A stretch of DNA of 64,000 nt, taken from the NCBI GenBank assembly GCA_029782135.1, contig JAKOVI010000064.1, positions 1 through 64,000 of the forward strand, in the 5' to 3' direction. Positions 26,440 through 35,794 of the stretch are shown one piece after another (within the stretch, counting starts at the first letter, position 1; the number at the start of each line of letters is the position of its first letter). The position numbers and the translations under genes are program-made. Below the pieces are notes generated by a model. The model saw nothing but the letters and a program-made list of their open reading frames with translations. It was not told where the DNA came from and made no database searches. The stretch comes from Bacillota bacterium. Lineage in GTDB: Bacteria; Bacillota; UBA4882; UBA10575.

Positions 26440-27090
26440 CTATTCCCATTTTACACTAAAGATGTCAGGCAATGCAGACAGTTCCGCGATAATCTTCTCT
26501 TTAGCGATATTATGTCCCTTTACTTGCAAGGAAATAAGCGCTTTTTCCTTTTCTTCTTCAATTTCCAGATTTATACTGGTGATACTGACGCCGTGTTTGC
26601 CTAAAACTTGACAGAAAGCCGCCAGCGTCCCGGGTTGATCGGCAAGGGTGGCCTGAATTCGCCCCATTTGCCGCCCGATGAATTTTTTACCGAAATCATC
26701 GAGGAAGACAAGGACCAAAACGGCAATGATCGTCGTAACCCCTGCGGCCAGGTAAAAGCCGCTGCCAACCGCGAGGCCAATCCCGGCCACCACCCAAAGG
26801 CTGGCTGCCGTGGTGAGCCCGCGTACACTCGTTCCTTCCCGTAAAATTGTCCCGGCTCCTAAAAAACCGATGCCGCTGACCACTTGGGCGGCCAACCGGG
26901 CCGGGTCGCGACTCTGTATCCCCGTAAACCCGTAAAGAGAGATTAACATGACCAGACAGGAACCTAACGAGACGAGGATATGCGTCCGTAAGCCCGCCGG
27001 CCGTCCATGCTGTTCTCTTTCCAGACCAATGAGGGCCCCGAACAGTGTGGCAACTACCAACCTTAGCAGCAAGGTGATCTCCATCTTCAT
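26440..27090 (-). CDS. MgtC/SapB-family membrane protein
   Basis: A 216-residue protein with four to five membrane helices covering the first 145 residues, including the family signature FGALIGLEREQHGRPAGLRTH, and a C-terminal ACT-like cytoplasmic domain (about 150-216, GTLAAFCQVLGKHGVSITSI). Family members have been linked to magnesium homeostasis, acid tolerance and control of ATP synthase. The general family assignment is firm; the physiological role is not. A second ATG two codons inside is an equally good start. Confidence 0.88.
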   Translation of the reverse strand: MKMEITLLLRLVVATLFGALIGLEREQHGRPAGLRTHILVSLGSCLVMLISLYGFTGIQSRDPARLAAQVVSGIGFLGAGTILREGTSVRGLTTAASLWVVAGIGLAVGSGFYLAAGVTTIIAVLVLVFLDDFGKKFIGRQMGRIQATLADQPGTLAAFCQVLGKHGVSITSINLEIEEEKEKALISLQVKGHNIAKEKIIAELSALPDIFSVKWE

Positions 27091-27192
27091 CTCCCCTTAA
27101 CTATCTTACGATTTTAACGGTGAATTCTTTTCTCTTTTTCGTTTCCATTTTTATCCGCGCTTACCGGTACTTTGATCCACAAGCACCAGTAA

Positions 27193-27217
27193 AGAAAAAG
27201 CTGCCTTGAAGGCAGCT
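27193..27217 (-). terminator. Terminator of the zinc-ribbon membrane protein gene
   Basis: AGCTGCC-TTCAA-GGCAGCT (27199-27217) followed on the minus strand by TTTTCTTT. Confidence 0.8.
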
Positions 27218-27229
27218 GACGATTCCGGA

Positions 27230-27607
27230 TCAACTCTTTGTCAGATTGGTTGAACCGCAATGCGGACAACGTTCCGCCTCCCAGTCGACGGTATCATGGC
27301 AACGCAGGCATTCTTTCTTCACCGATTGGCGGCAAAAGGGACAAAAGGCTAAAATCGTATGGATCTTCTTCTTACAATGCGGACAGGCCGCCAACTCACC
27401 TTTCGGCCGGGACATGAGATAAATACCCATCAGCAACAGGGCGGCGAAAAGCGCCGCGCCCACCCCCGGGGTCAAAAGAATAATCACCGGCATGAACGCC
27501 CACATGAGCCAGGTATAATCGCGCGCCCTGGCATCGCGGTAAAGATAGAAGACTAGTCCGGCGACCAGCACCACCCTGATGATTAAAGAGACCACTACCG
27601 GCTCCAT
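27230..27607 (-). CDS. Membrane protein with double zinc ribbon
   Basis: A 125-residue protein with two to three N-terminal hydrophobic helices (about 5-20, 30-50 and 50-65), then two zinc ribbons in tandem: CPHCKKK...CPFC and CLRCHDT...CPHCG. The second part should lie in the cytoplasm. The ATG at 27607 has GAGGGA nine bases upstream; a GTG three codons further 5' is in frame but overlaps the ribosome binding site. The double zinc ribbon is a common adaptor module; the specific role is unknown. Confidence 0.75.
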   Translation of the reverse strand: MEPVVVSLIIRVVLVAGLVFYLYRDARARDYTWLMWAFMPVIILLTPGVGAALFAALLLMGIYLMSRPKGELAACPHCKKKIHTILAFCPFCRQSVKKECLRCHDTVDWEAERCPHCGSTNLTKS

Positions 27608-27650
27608 CGCAATCACTCCCTCAGGTTTAACAATATTTCAATATTCCTGA

Positions 27651-28916
27651 TTAGTCGGCCAATTTCCTGCTTTCGACATCACCTTTTAACCGTTCAAGGA
27701 TGTAAATAAGGCTCAGCTTCGCGTGGAGGTAAGAAAGGCAGCCCTGGACGAAAAGGCTGTACGGCGGCTTAAACGGCCCGTCGGCCGTCAACTCGCTGGT
27801 CGAACCGTTGATAAAGGTCCCGGCCGCCATGATAATTTTCGTTTGGTACCCGGGCATCGGCGCCGGTTCCGGCCGGAGATAACTGTCCACCGGCGAACTC
27901 TGTTGCAGACTAGCACAGACGGCCAGCAACCGCTCGGGCGTATCCAGATCGATCCGCTGGATCACATCGGTCCTCTCCGCCTCCGCCGCCGGGTGGACGT
28001 TATAACCCAGGCGGGTAAAGACATGGGCAAAGAGGGCGGCGGTTTTCAGCATCTCAAAGACCCGGTGCGGCGCGGCAAACAACCCCTGGAAAAACAGGCG
28101 GAGATTGATCAACGACGGTCCAACCTCGCCGCCCAGCCCGGGCGCATATAAACGGCTGGCCACCTGCTCAATCAGGTCGGCCCGGCCGGCTATATAACCG
28201 CCGGACGGCACCCAACCGCCACCCGGGTTCTTGATCAAAGAACCGGCGATCAAGTCGGCGCCTACGGCCAACGGTTCTTCCCGCTCCACAAACTCGCCAT
28301 AGCAATTATCAACAAAGAGCACCGGGGGCTCAGGCAACTGCCGGAGCATGGCAAAGACCGGCGCCAGTTGTTTATTGGTGAAAGACGGCCGCGCCGCATA
28401 GCCGCAGGAACGCTGAAAGGCAACCATTTTCGTCCGGGGGGTAAGCGCCGCGCGGAGCCCTTCCTGGTCAATCATTCCCCCGGATAAAAGCGGAACTACC
28501 TTCACAGTAACCCCGTACTCCTGCAAATTCCCTGGCGCGGCACCGCTCAGCCCCAAGACCGTCCGGAGCGTATCATAGGGCAGCCCGGTCGCAAAGATCA
28601 GTTCATCCCCCGGCCGCAAAACCCCAGAAAAACAAAGGTTAATCGCATGCGTCCCCGAGACAATCTGCTGGCGCACCAGGGCGGCTTCGGCCCCAAGGGC
28701 ACGGGCAAACACCCGTTCCAGCGTCTCCCGGCCCAAGTCGGCATACCCGTAACCGGTGGAAGTAGTAAAATGGTGCGTGCCAACCCGCTCTTCCTTAAAG
28801 GCATTCAACACTTTGGCCTGGTTAAAGAGGGCGGTTTCTTCAAATTCGGCAAACCGCGGCCCCAAGGCTTCCTCGGATTCTCTGACAAACTCCTGGATGC
28901 TCCGGTCGTTAATCAT
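27651..28916 (-). CDS. Methionine gamma-lyase-family PLP enzyme
   Basis: A 421-residue fold-type I PLP enzyme of the Met_gamma_lyase family (the YnbB-like, formerly aluminium-resistance, group). Visible are HHFTTSTGYGYADLGRETLE near the N-terminus, VDNCYGEFVE with the PLP-binding Asp, and GSLIKNPGGG with the Schiff-base Lys. The true reaction of this family is not well established. The ATG at 28916 overlaps the last codons of pheA, so the two are translationally coupled. Confidence 0.85.
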   Translation of the reverse strand: MINDRSIQEFVRESEEALGPRFAEFEETALFNQAKVLNAFKEERVGTHHFTTSTGYGYADLGRETLERVFARALGAEAALVRQQIVSGTHAINLCFSGVLRPGDELIFATGLPYDTLRTVLGLSGAAPGNLQEYGVTVKVVPLLSGGMIDQEGLRAALTPRTKMVAFQRSCGYAARPSFTNKQLAPVFAMLRQLPEPPVLFVDNCYGEFVEREEPLAVGADLIAGSLIKNPGGGWVPSGGYIAGRADLIEQVASRLYAPGLGGEVGPSLINLRLFFQGLFAAPHRVFEMLKTAALFAHVFTRLGYNVHPAAEAERTDVIQRIDLDTPERLLAVCASLQQSSPVDSYLRPEPAPMPGYQTKIIMAAGTFINGSTSELTADGPFKPPYSLFVQGCLSYLHAKLSLIYILERLKGDVESRKLAD

Positions 28917-29778
28917 CAAATAATGCTTCCTCTCTTTCCCTCCGGGGATAACTCCCTAATATTCTTTTCCACCCGCCGGTTTTTCTGACATACGCCTCGA
29001 TCTGAGCAAAAGCCGCCTTCAGCCGCGGTTCCGAACGGTGCCCCTCCATCTCGAAGAGGATCACATAATCCTGGGGCCGGATCTTGTACGGCCTCGACTG
29101 GACAAACGTCAAATCAATCTCGTTTTCCATAAACGCTTTGCTGATGGCATAGAGTTGGCCCGGATGATTGACCCCGAATCTGACCGCCAGCAAAGTCCGG
29201 TCCTTCCCGGTCGGCGGCGTATCCGTCAAGCCGCAGACGAAAAAGCGGGTCTGGTTCGTCTGGTAATCCTCCATCTGGTCCTGGATGATCCGCAGTCCGT
29301 ACTGGCGGGCGGTCCGCGGCGAACAAAGCGCAGCGATCCGCTCATCCTGCGCCGCCCGGGCTGCCGCTTCCGCAGTCGAGGCCACCGGGATCTGGGGCAA
29401 ATCGGCAAAGGCGGCGCTCAAGTGCGCCGCGCATTGGTTAAGCGCGGAAGGATGCGACAGGATCTCCCTGATCTGCGCTTGCTCACCGCTCCGGCTGGCC
29501 AAGACATGCCGGACCGCGACGTGCACTTCATCGCAGACTTTCACAAAATCATGCTTCTCGATGAGCAGATCAAAAGTAATCCCAATGATCCCGTCGACCA
29601 TATTCTCAGCCGGAAGGACCACCCGGTCAACCTGGTGATTCTCCAACTGCTCCAGGCAGCCCAAGATCGTCGAGAAACCAATCTCCGGCCGGGCTCCTTC
29701 ACCCATAACCCGGCGGCTGTATAGGAGGGCTGCCTCCTCGGAAAAAGTTCCTTTTGGTCCAAGCGTTACTATCCGCAT
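28909..29778 (-). CDS. pheA: Prephenate dehydratase
   Basis: Converts prephenate to phenylpyruvate in phenylalanine synthesis. The 289-residue protein has the catalytic domain from IVTLGPKGTFSEEAA through the TNQTRFFVCG motif (about 193-202), followed by an ACT domain with the phenylalanine-sensing stretch FVQSRPYKIRPQDYVILFE. No chorismate mutase domain is present. It is the first gene of a pair with the PLP enzyme. No aromatic T-box is visible in front; the upstream hairpin at 29804-29833 is better read as the hfq terminator. Confidence 0.95.
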   Translation of the reverse strand: MRIVTLGPKGTFSEEAALLYSRRVMGEGARPEIGFSTILGCLEQLENHQVDRVVLPAENMVDGIIGITFDLLIEKHDFVKVCDEVHVAVRHVLASRSGEQAQIREILSHPSALNQCAAHLSAAFADLPQIPVASTAEAAARAAQDERIAALCSPRTARQYGLRIIQDQMEDYQTNQTRFFVCGLTDTPPTGKDRTLLAVRFGVNHPGQLYAISKAFMENEIDLTFVQSRPYKIRPQDYVILFEMEGHRSEPRLKAAFAQIEAYVRKTGGWKRILGSYPRREREEALFDD

Positions 29779-29803
29779 CCTAACCCGCCTCGTTCTTGGT
29801 ATT

Positions 29804-29833
29804 AAAAAAGGGCAGGCTTTGCTACCCTTTTTT
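29804..29833 (-). terminator. Terminator after hfq
   Basis: AAAAAAGGG...CCCTTTTTT with a short GC loop; the minus strand ends with TTTTTT. It lies between hfq and pheA. Confidence 0.7.
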
Positions 29834-29961
29834 CTGATTGAATTGGTTCTTGCGTCCTCCTCATTCTCTGTTTTTTGGCCATCTTTTCTTTATCCTTTTG
29901 ACCATCTTTTATTTATGGAGATCCGCAAGTAACTTCTGTCCGTCCGTTTCCTTCCGCGCGC

Positions 29962-30204
29962 TTATTCGACCCTTGTTTCCCCGCTAAACTCGCGCAAGGG
30001 CCGCGCCGGAATGATCGTGGAAATCGCATGTTTATATACCAATTCGGGTTTACCTTCACAATCAATGATCAAAGTAAAATTATCAAACCCTCTGACCAAA
30101 CCGCGAATTTGGAACCCGTTGACCAGGTAAACAGTGATCGGGACACTCTCTTTCCGTACTTGGTTTAAGAATCCATCCTGTAAATTAATGACCGGTTTAC
30201 TCAT
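29962..30204 (-). CDS. hfq: RNA chaperone Hfq
   Basis: Hfq forms a hexameric Sm-like ring that binds small RNAs and mRNAs. The 80-residue protein has the Sm1 region [20 protein letters not shown], the FDNFTLII strand, and the Sm2 signature [10 protein letters not shown]. The C-terminal tail is short, as usual in Firmicutes. GGAGGTGTAATGTT precedes the ATG. It follows miaA, the standard neighbour. Confidence 0.97.
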   Translation of the reverse strand: MSKPVINLQDGFLNQVRKESVPITVYLVNGFQIRGLVRGFDNFTLIIDCEGKPELVYKHAISTIIPARPLREFSGETRVE

Positions 30205-30248
30205 AACATTACACCTCCATAATATAACAGAAACCAGGGTTCATTTGT

Positions 30249-31199
30249 TTATCTACTAATATTCGACATCTTACTGATTCTACCTTCTAAATACTGCAAG
30301 ATCTTTTCGTAACAATCCTCCTCCTCTCCGGTTTTCAAGGTAAACCATTGCTCCACCGGTTCACGCCGGAACCAGGTTTCCTGCCGTTTGGCGTAGTTTC
30401 TGGTCCTTTTTTTGAGCAATTCCACCGCTTCAGCCAGCGGCGCCAGCCCCTGCACCACCGGGATCAATTCCTTATATCCCAGGCCCTGCATCGCCGGGAG
30501 CTCCAGGCCATAGCCCTTCGCCAGTAAAGCGGCGACCTCCTCCAGCAAACCCTGGGCGAGCATCTGGTCCACCCGCTCGTTAATCCGGGCATACAATTCA
30601 TCGCGTGCCCTCGTCAGGCCAAGATAGACAGTGTTTGGCGGGAGGACGGTTTGGGCGGCTTTCTGCTGCGCGGAAAAGGGTTTCCCGGTCGCCAGGATCA
30701 CCTCCAGGGCGCGTAACAGACGCTTCAGATCCTGGGGATGGATCTTCTCCGCCGCCGCCGGATCAAGCTCCCGCAGCCTTTGATAAAGGACCGCCGGCCC
30801 TTCCGTCTCCGCTTCCCGTTTGAGCTCCGCGCGCAACTCCGGATTCGGGGGCGGGGACGGAAAGATGAAGCCCTGGGTCACAGCCCGGATATAAAGGCCC
30901 GTTCCGCCGGTCAGGATCGGCAGGATCCCTTTGGCGTCCAGCTGCGCCTTCACCCGGTTGTAATGTTCCTGATAATCAACGACGGTAAATAACTGATCGG
31001 GCTCCACCAGATCAATGAGATGGTGGGGTACCCTCCGGCGTTCTTCCAGGGTCGGCTTGGCGGTTCCGATATCCATCCCCCGGTAAACCTGCATTGAATC
31101 AGCCGAAAGAATATGGGCGGAAAAGTGCAAAGCCAGTCTAATCGCCAGTCCGGTTTTCCCGACTGCCGTCGGGCCGACCAGCACGATCAGTGGTAACAT
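30249..31199 (-). CDS. miaA: tRNA dimethylallyltransferase MiaA
   Basis: MiaA transfers a dimethylallyl group to adenosine 37 of tRNAs reading U-starting codons; MiaB, encoded upstream in the same run, then adds the methylthio group. The 316-residue protein has the P-loop GPTAVGKTGLAIRLA (about 8-22), SADSMQVYRGMDIGTAKP and the family motif LTGGTGLYIRA. The ribosome binding site GGAGGTAAAAG lies within the final codons of mutL. Confidence 0.96.
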   Translation of the reverse strand: MLPLIVLVGPTAVGKTGLAIRLALHFSAHILSADSMQVYRGMDIGTAKPTLEERRRVPHHLIDLVEPDQLFTVVDYQEHYNRVKAQLDAKGILPILTGGTGLYIRAVTQGFIFPSPPPNPELRAELKREAETEGPAVLYQRLRELDPAAAEKIHPQDLKRLLRALEVILATGKPFSAQQKAAQTVLPPNTVYLGLTRARDELYARINERVDQMLAQGLLEEVAALLAKGYGLELPAMQGLGYKELIPVVQGLAPLAEAVELLKKRTRNYAKRQETWFRREPVEQWFTLKTGEEEDCYEKILQYLEGRISKMSNISR

Positions 31200-31202
31200 C
31201 TT

Positions 31203-33068
31203 TTACCTCCGCTTAAACATCTTTTCGATCTCTTCCTTGGGCAGGACGACCATCGTCGGCCGCCCATGCGGACAGGTCTGCGGAATCCTGGCCGCCCGCA
31301 GTTTTTGGATTAAGGCCGCCCGTTCCTGGGGCGAAAGGCGTTCCCCGGCTTTCACCGCTTGCCGGCAGGCCATGATCTTCAACATGCGCTCTTTCGGATC
31401 CGGCTCCCGCTCCCGTTCGGCGGCGGCCAATTCATCTAATAAGGTAAGGAATAAGCCCTCGATCTCGTCGACCGCCATCCCCTCCGGGCCGGAACGTAAC
31501 AGGAGCGCCTCCCCGCCGAACTCCTCAAACTCCCAGCCCAAATCCAGGAGGAACGCCTGCTGTTCCCGGGCGGTCTGTATTTGCACACTGGATAGTTCCA
31601 TGGTAAGCGGGGTCAAGAGATACTGCATCCGGGGGCGGGTACTGCTCGCCAACTGGTCGTAGATGATCCGTTCATGGGCGGCATGCTGGTCAACGAGCAC
31701 AAGGGAGCTTCCCTCTTCCCATAATAAATAGGTATCAAACAGGCTAAAAATCCCGGTAGCCGGGACCTCCAGCCTGCTTTTTTCCTCCAGTTCGCCCTCA
31801 TCATCCGAGCCGCTTCTTTCATCCGGCCCGCCCGCCGGGCTGCTCGCAGCCGGCGGGACAGCCTGTTCACCGGAAGCGGCCGTTTCCGGCGGGGCAACCT
31901 TTTTAAATGCCCGGAAAGACAAATGAACATCGCGCTTTTCCGGTTCCGTGACGGCGAGCATTAAACCGTCCTCCCCGGCCGCCTCCTCCCTGATCAGCGT
32001 GGGCGGTGAACCCGCCGGCCGGTGGAGCAGTGTTTTGACGGAAGCCGGCGCATAAGACGGAACCCAGGAGCTTTTGATGACATTGGTTTGCAGCCCTTGA
32101 CGGATAATCTCCAGCACCCCGCGGAAAACTTCCTTCTCGTCCTTGAACCGGACCTCCATCTTTGTCGGGTGGACATTGACATCGACCAACGCCGGGGGTA
32201 ACTCCAACATGAGAATGACAAAGGGAAAACGGGCGACCGGCAACAAGGTGTCATAGGCTTTTTGGGCGGCGGCGGCAATTAACCGGGAACGGAACAACCG
32301 GCGGTTGAGGAAGAAATACTGTTGCCCGCGGTTCCCCCGCGCGATATTCGGCCGGCCTAAAAAACCGGTAACCCGTAAGGGGCCATAACTCCCTTCAACC
32401 GAAAAGAGGTCGGCACAGATCGTCTGGTTGAAAAGTTGCTGCAGGCAGGCAAACGGCTCGCCGGTGCCTAAGGTATGTACCAACTCCATCTTCTGGTGGG
32501 TAAGGCGAAAAGAGATCTCCGGGTAACCGAGGGCTATGCTGACCACAAGCTCTTTGATCCTCGCCACTTCCGAAGGGATACTCCGTAAAAACTTCAACCG
32601 GGCCGGGGTGTTAAAAAAAAGATCTTCAACACAGATATTTGTCCCGCGCGGGACCCCCACCGTTTCCGTAGAACGGCGAACGCCCCCTTCGACGAGGATC
32701 TTCGTTCCCGGTCTCCCGGAGTCCGTTGCCGTCTGCAAAGTCGTACGCGAGACCGCGGCAATACTGGAGAGGGCTTCGCCCCGGAAACCGAGGGAAGAGC
32801 AGTTCGCCAGGTCGGTAAATTCCCTAATCTTACTGGTGGCATGGCGTTCGAAGGCCAGGAGGGCATCTTCCCGCTCCATCCCGGAACCGTCATCGATCAC
32901 TTGGATCTTTTGCCGTCCGCCGTTTTCAAGATGTATCTCAATCCGGGTTGCCCCGGCATCGATCGCATTTTCCACCAACTCCTTGACCACCGAAGAAGGC
33001 TCTTCAACAACCTCGCCCGCCGCAATCTGATTAATCGTCACTTCGTCCAGGATCTGGATCTTCGGCAT
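31203..33068 (-). CDS. mutL: DNA mismatch repair protein MutL
   Basis: MutL couples mismatch recognition by MutS to strand incision. The 621-residue protein has the N-terminal GHKL ATPase (ENAIDAGAT, DDGSGM, FRGEALSSI), a variable acidic linker (about 370-430) and a C-terminal dimerisation and endonuclease domain with ACRQAVKAGERLS and CPHGRPT. The endonuclease metal motif reads DQHAAHERIIYD; the last position is usually Glu and is Asp here. GAAGGAGGTAATGTTGG precedes the ATG. Confidence 0.96.
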   Translation of the reverse strand: MPKIQILDEVTINQIAAGEVVEEPSSVVKELVENAIDAGATRIEIHLENGGRQKIQVIDDGSGMEREDALLAFERHATSKIREFTDLANCSSLGFRGEALSSIAAVSRTTLQTATDSGRPGTKILVEGGVRRSTETVGVPRGTNICVEDLFFNTPARLKFLRSIPSEVARIKELVVSIALGYPEISFRLTHQKMELVHTLGTGEPFACLQQLFNQTICADLFSVEGSYGPLRVTGFLGRPNIARGNRGQQYFFLNRRLFRSRLIAAAAQKAYDTLLPVARFPFVILMLELPPALVDVNVHPTKMEVRFKDEKEVFRGVLEIIRQGLQTNVIKSSWVPSYAPASVKTLLHRPAGSPPTLIREEAAGEDGLMLAVTEPEKRDVHLSFRAFKKVAPPETAASGEQAVPPAASSPAGGPDERSGSDDEGELEEKSRLEVPATGIFSLFDTYLLWEEGSSLVLVDQHAAHERIIYDQLASSTRPRMQYLLTPLTMELSSVQIQTAREQQAFLLDLGWEFEEFGGEALLLRSGPEGMAVDEIEGLFLTLLDELAAAEREREPDPKERMLKIMACRQAVKAGERLSPQERAALIQKLRAARIPQTCPHGRPTMVVLPKEEIEKMFKRR

Positions 33069-33178
33069 CCAACATTACCTCCTTCTGACGGGCTTTTCCA
33101 AGTAAACACTACTCGTCACTAGTTGCTTTCCACTCGGATGATATATTCATAGTAGGTCTTTCCAATAAGCCACCCGGC

Positions 33179-35782
33179 CTAAGCTTTTTTCTTTTTAACC
33201 CGATTCTGCCAGCGGAACAGGAGTTGCAAAGCCTCAAGCGGCGTCATCTCTTCCAGGCGGAGCTCCATTAACTCCCCGTAGATATTATGCTGATCAAGAG
33301 GAATGAGCGGGAGCTGGAAAAGCGCACCCTGCTTGGGGGCCTCTTTCTTGGAGTGTTCGGCCAAGCCCTTCTCTTCCAGTTCCTCTAAGACCTCGCCCGC
33401 CCTGGTCAAGACTTCCTCCGGAAGGCCGGCAAGACTGGCCACCTCAATCCCGTAACTCCGGTCCGTCGCGCCGGGCAGAATCTTCCGGAGAAAAACAACC
33501 TGCTTCCCTTCTTTCGCCACCGCCACATTCAGATTCTCCACCCCCGCCAACTGTTGAGCCAAAGCGGTCAATTCGTGGTAATGGGTGGCAAAAAGCGTCC
33601 GCGCGCCGATCTTCTCCGGATTCCACAGATACTCGAGGACTGCCCAGGCAATGCTGAGCCCGTCGTAGGTACTCGTCCCGCGGCCAATCTCATCCAAGAT
33701 CAAGAGACTCTGGGCGGTCGCGTGATGGAGGATGTACGCCAGTTCACTCATCTCAACCATAAAGGTGCTCTGGCCGCCGGCCAGGTTATCGGCGGCGCCA
33801 ACGCGGGTGAAAATGCGGTCAACCAGCCCGATCCGGGCGGAGCGGGCCGGGACAAACGAACCGATCTGCGCCATCAGGACAATCAACGCCACTTGCCGCA
33901 TGTAAGTTGATTTCCCGGCCATGTTCGGCCCGGTAATAATCTGCAAGCGGTGGGTTTCCTGATCCAAAAAGGTATCATTGGGGACAAATTCCCCCGGCGG
34001 CAGGACTTTTTCGACGACCGGGTGGCGCCCCTCGGTGATCATAATCTCCCAGCCGTCGTGGATCTCCGGCCGGGTGTAATGATTCTCCACCGCCACTTCG
34101 GCCAGGGCGGCAAAGACGTCAAGCTGGGCCAGGAGTTCGGCGTTCTGTTTCATCTCCGGGAGCGCCGTCAAGACCTGCTGCCGGAGTTCAAGAAAGAGAT
34201 CGTATTCTAAAGCCGCCCGCCGCTCCGCCGCCCCCAGAATCATCTCCTCGTACTGCTTCAACTCCGGAGTGATGAACCGCTCCGCGTTGGCCAGGGTTTG
34301 TTTGCGGATGTAATCATCCGGAACGAGCGCAAGGTTGGCTTTTGTTACTTCAATATAATAACCGAAGACCTGGTTAAAACCGACCTTCAACGATTTAATC
34401 CCGGTGCGTTCCCGCTCCTGCTGCTCCAACCGGGCAATCCACTGTTTCCCTTCGCGGGTAGCCCGGATCAAAGCATCGAGGTCGGCGTTGTAGCCTTCGC
34501 GAAAGATCTTGCCCTCGGTCAGAATCACCGGCGCATCCTCGCTTAACGCGGAAGTCAACAACCCGGCCAGGCTGGTCAGGGGGTCAATCTCCGCAGCCAG
34601 TTCGGCAACCGGCCCCATCTCTTCTTTCATTAACAACTCCCGGAAGGCCGGGAGTAAGGCGAGGGTCCGCCCTAAAGTCAACAATTCACGCGGGTTGACG
34701 GTACCGCAGGCCAGTTTCGCCAGTAACCGCGAAAGGTCGCAGGTCTGGCGGAGCAAAGCCCTGGTCTCCCGGCGGAGTTGGTGCTGCCGGTAGAAACTCT
34801 CCACTTTTTCCTGCCGGGCGACAATCGCCTCCCGGTTCCGTAAAGGCTGCTCGAGCCAGTTCCGGAGCAACCGGCCACCGGCGGAGGTCACCGTCCGATC
34901 CAGCGCCCAGAGCAAGGAACCTTGCACCTTATTTTCTCGCAGGGTCACGACCAGCTCCAGGTTCCGGCGGGTAAACTGATCCAGATGCATATATTCCCCT
35001 AAATGGTATGTACGTAGAGCGATTAGATGCTGGAGCTGACTCTTTTGCGTCTCATAGAAATATTCCAGGATTGCGCCGGCCGCGCTGATCGCCACCGGGA
35101 GATCGTGGCAACCGTACCCTTCCAACGACGAAACTTTAAAGTGGGCGCGCAGCCGCTCCTCTGCCTTCACGCGGCGAAAATCTTGCGGGGGCCGGTGGGT
35201 CAACAAGAGCGAAAAACGCTCCTTCACCCAGGCGAACTCCGCAGCTTGCTCCTCGGAGACCAGGAGCTCCCGCGGGCGCCAGTGGCTTAACTCATCGAGG
35301 AGCAAAGCGGGGTCCGCCGCAAACTGCGTCACGAGAAAATCACCGGTCGACAGATCCGCCACCGCCAGGCCATAGGAACCATCAGCTTTACCGAGCGCCA
35401 TTAAATAATTGTTGCATTTCTCCTCTAAAAACTGCTCGTCAAGGAGGGTCCCCGGGGTGATGACCCGCACGACTTCCCGTTTCACCAAACCTTTGGCCTT
35501 TTTCGGGTCTTCGGTTTGTTCACAGATCGCCACTTTATAGCCCTTCTCAAGCAGGCGGGCAATGTAACCGGTGGCCGCATGGTAGGGAATCCCGCACATC
35601 GGAATGCGCCGTCCTTTTCCCGCTTCCCGGGAGGTCAGGACAATCTCCAGGGCTTCGGCGGCCACTTCGGCGTCTTCGAGAAACATCTCATAAAAATCGC
35701 CCAGGCGAAAGAGGAGAATGGCATCGGCATACTCCTGCTTGATTTGTCTGTACTGTTGCAACATGGGAGTTTCCTGAGTCAA
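33179..35782 (-). CDS. mutS: DNA mismatch repair protein MutS
   Basis: MutS recognises mismatches and small loops. The 867-residue protein has the N-terminal mismatch-reading motif GDFYEMF (about 27-33), the connector, lever and clamp domains, and the C-terminal ATPase with GPNMAGKST and DEIGRGTST. A C-terminal helix-turn-helix dimerisation region ends in KKKKA. The start is a TTG at 35782, seven bases after GGGGG. It lies 12 bases downstream of miaB. Confidence 0.97.
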   Translation of the reverse strand: MTQETPMLQQYRQIKQEYADAILLFRLGDFYEMFLEDAEVAAEALEIVLTSREAGKGRRIPMCGIPYHAATGYIARLLEKGYKVAICEQTEDPKKAKGLVKREVVRVITPGTLLDEQFLEEKCNNYLMALGKADGSYGLAVADLSTGDFLVTQFAADPALLLDELSHWRPRELLVSEEQAAEFAWVKERFSLLLTHRPPQDFRRVKAEERLRAHFKVSSLEGYGCHDLPVAISAAGAILEYFYETQKSQLQHLIALRTYHLGEYMHLDQFTRRNLELVVTLRENKVQGSLLWALDRTVTSAGGRLLRNWLEQPLRNREAIVARQEKVESFYRQHQLRRETRALLRQTCDLSRLLAKLACGTVNPRELLTLGRTLALLPAFRELLMKEEMGPVAELAAEIDPLTSLAGLLTSALSEDAPVILTEGKIFREGYNADLDALIRATREGKQWIARLEQQERERTGIKSLKVGFNQVFGYYIEVTKANLALVPDDYIRKQTLANAERFITPELKQYEEMILGAAERRAALEYDLFLELRQQVLTALPEMKQNAELLAQLDVFAALAEVAVENHYTRPEIHDGWEIMITEGRHPVVEKVLPPGEFVPNDTFLDQETHRLQIITGPNMAGKSTYMRQVALIVLMAQIGSFVPARSARIGLVDRIFTRVGAADNLAGGQSTFMVEMSELAYILHHATAQSLLILDEIGRGTSTYDGLSIAWAVLEYLWNPEKIGARTLFATHYHELTALAQQLAGVENLNVAVAKEGKQVVFLRKILPGATDRSYGIEVASLAGLPEEVLTRAGEVLEELEEKGLAEHSKKEAPKQGALFQLPLIPLDQHNIYGELMELRLEEMTPLEALQLLFRWQNRVKKKKA

Positions 35783-35794
35783 TCCCGAACCCCC

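Noticed and set aside
29804-29833. Hairpin before pheA as an attenuator
   Set aside because: No leader peptide with Phe codons and no T-box; its position right after hfq fits a simple terminator.
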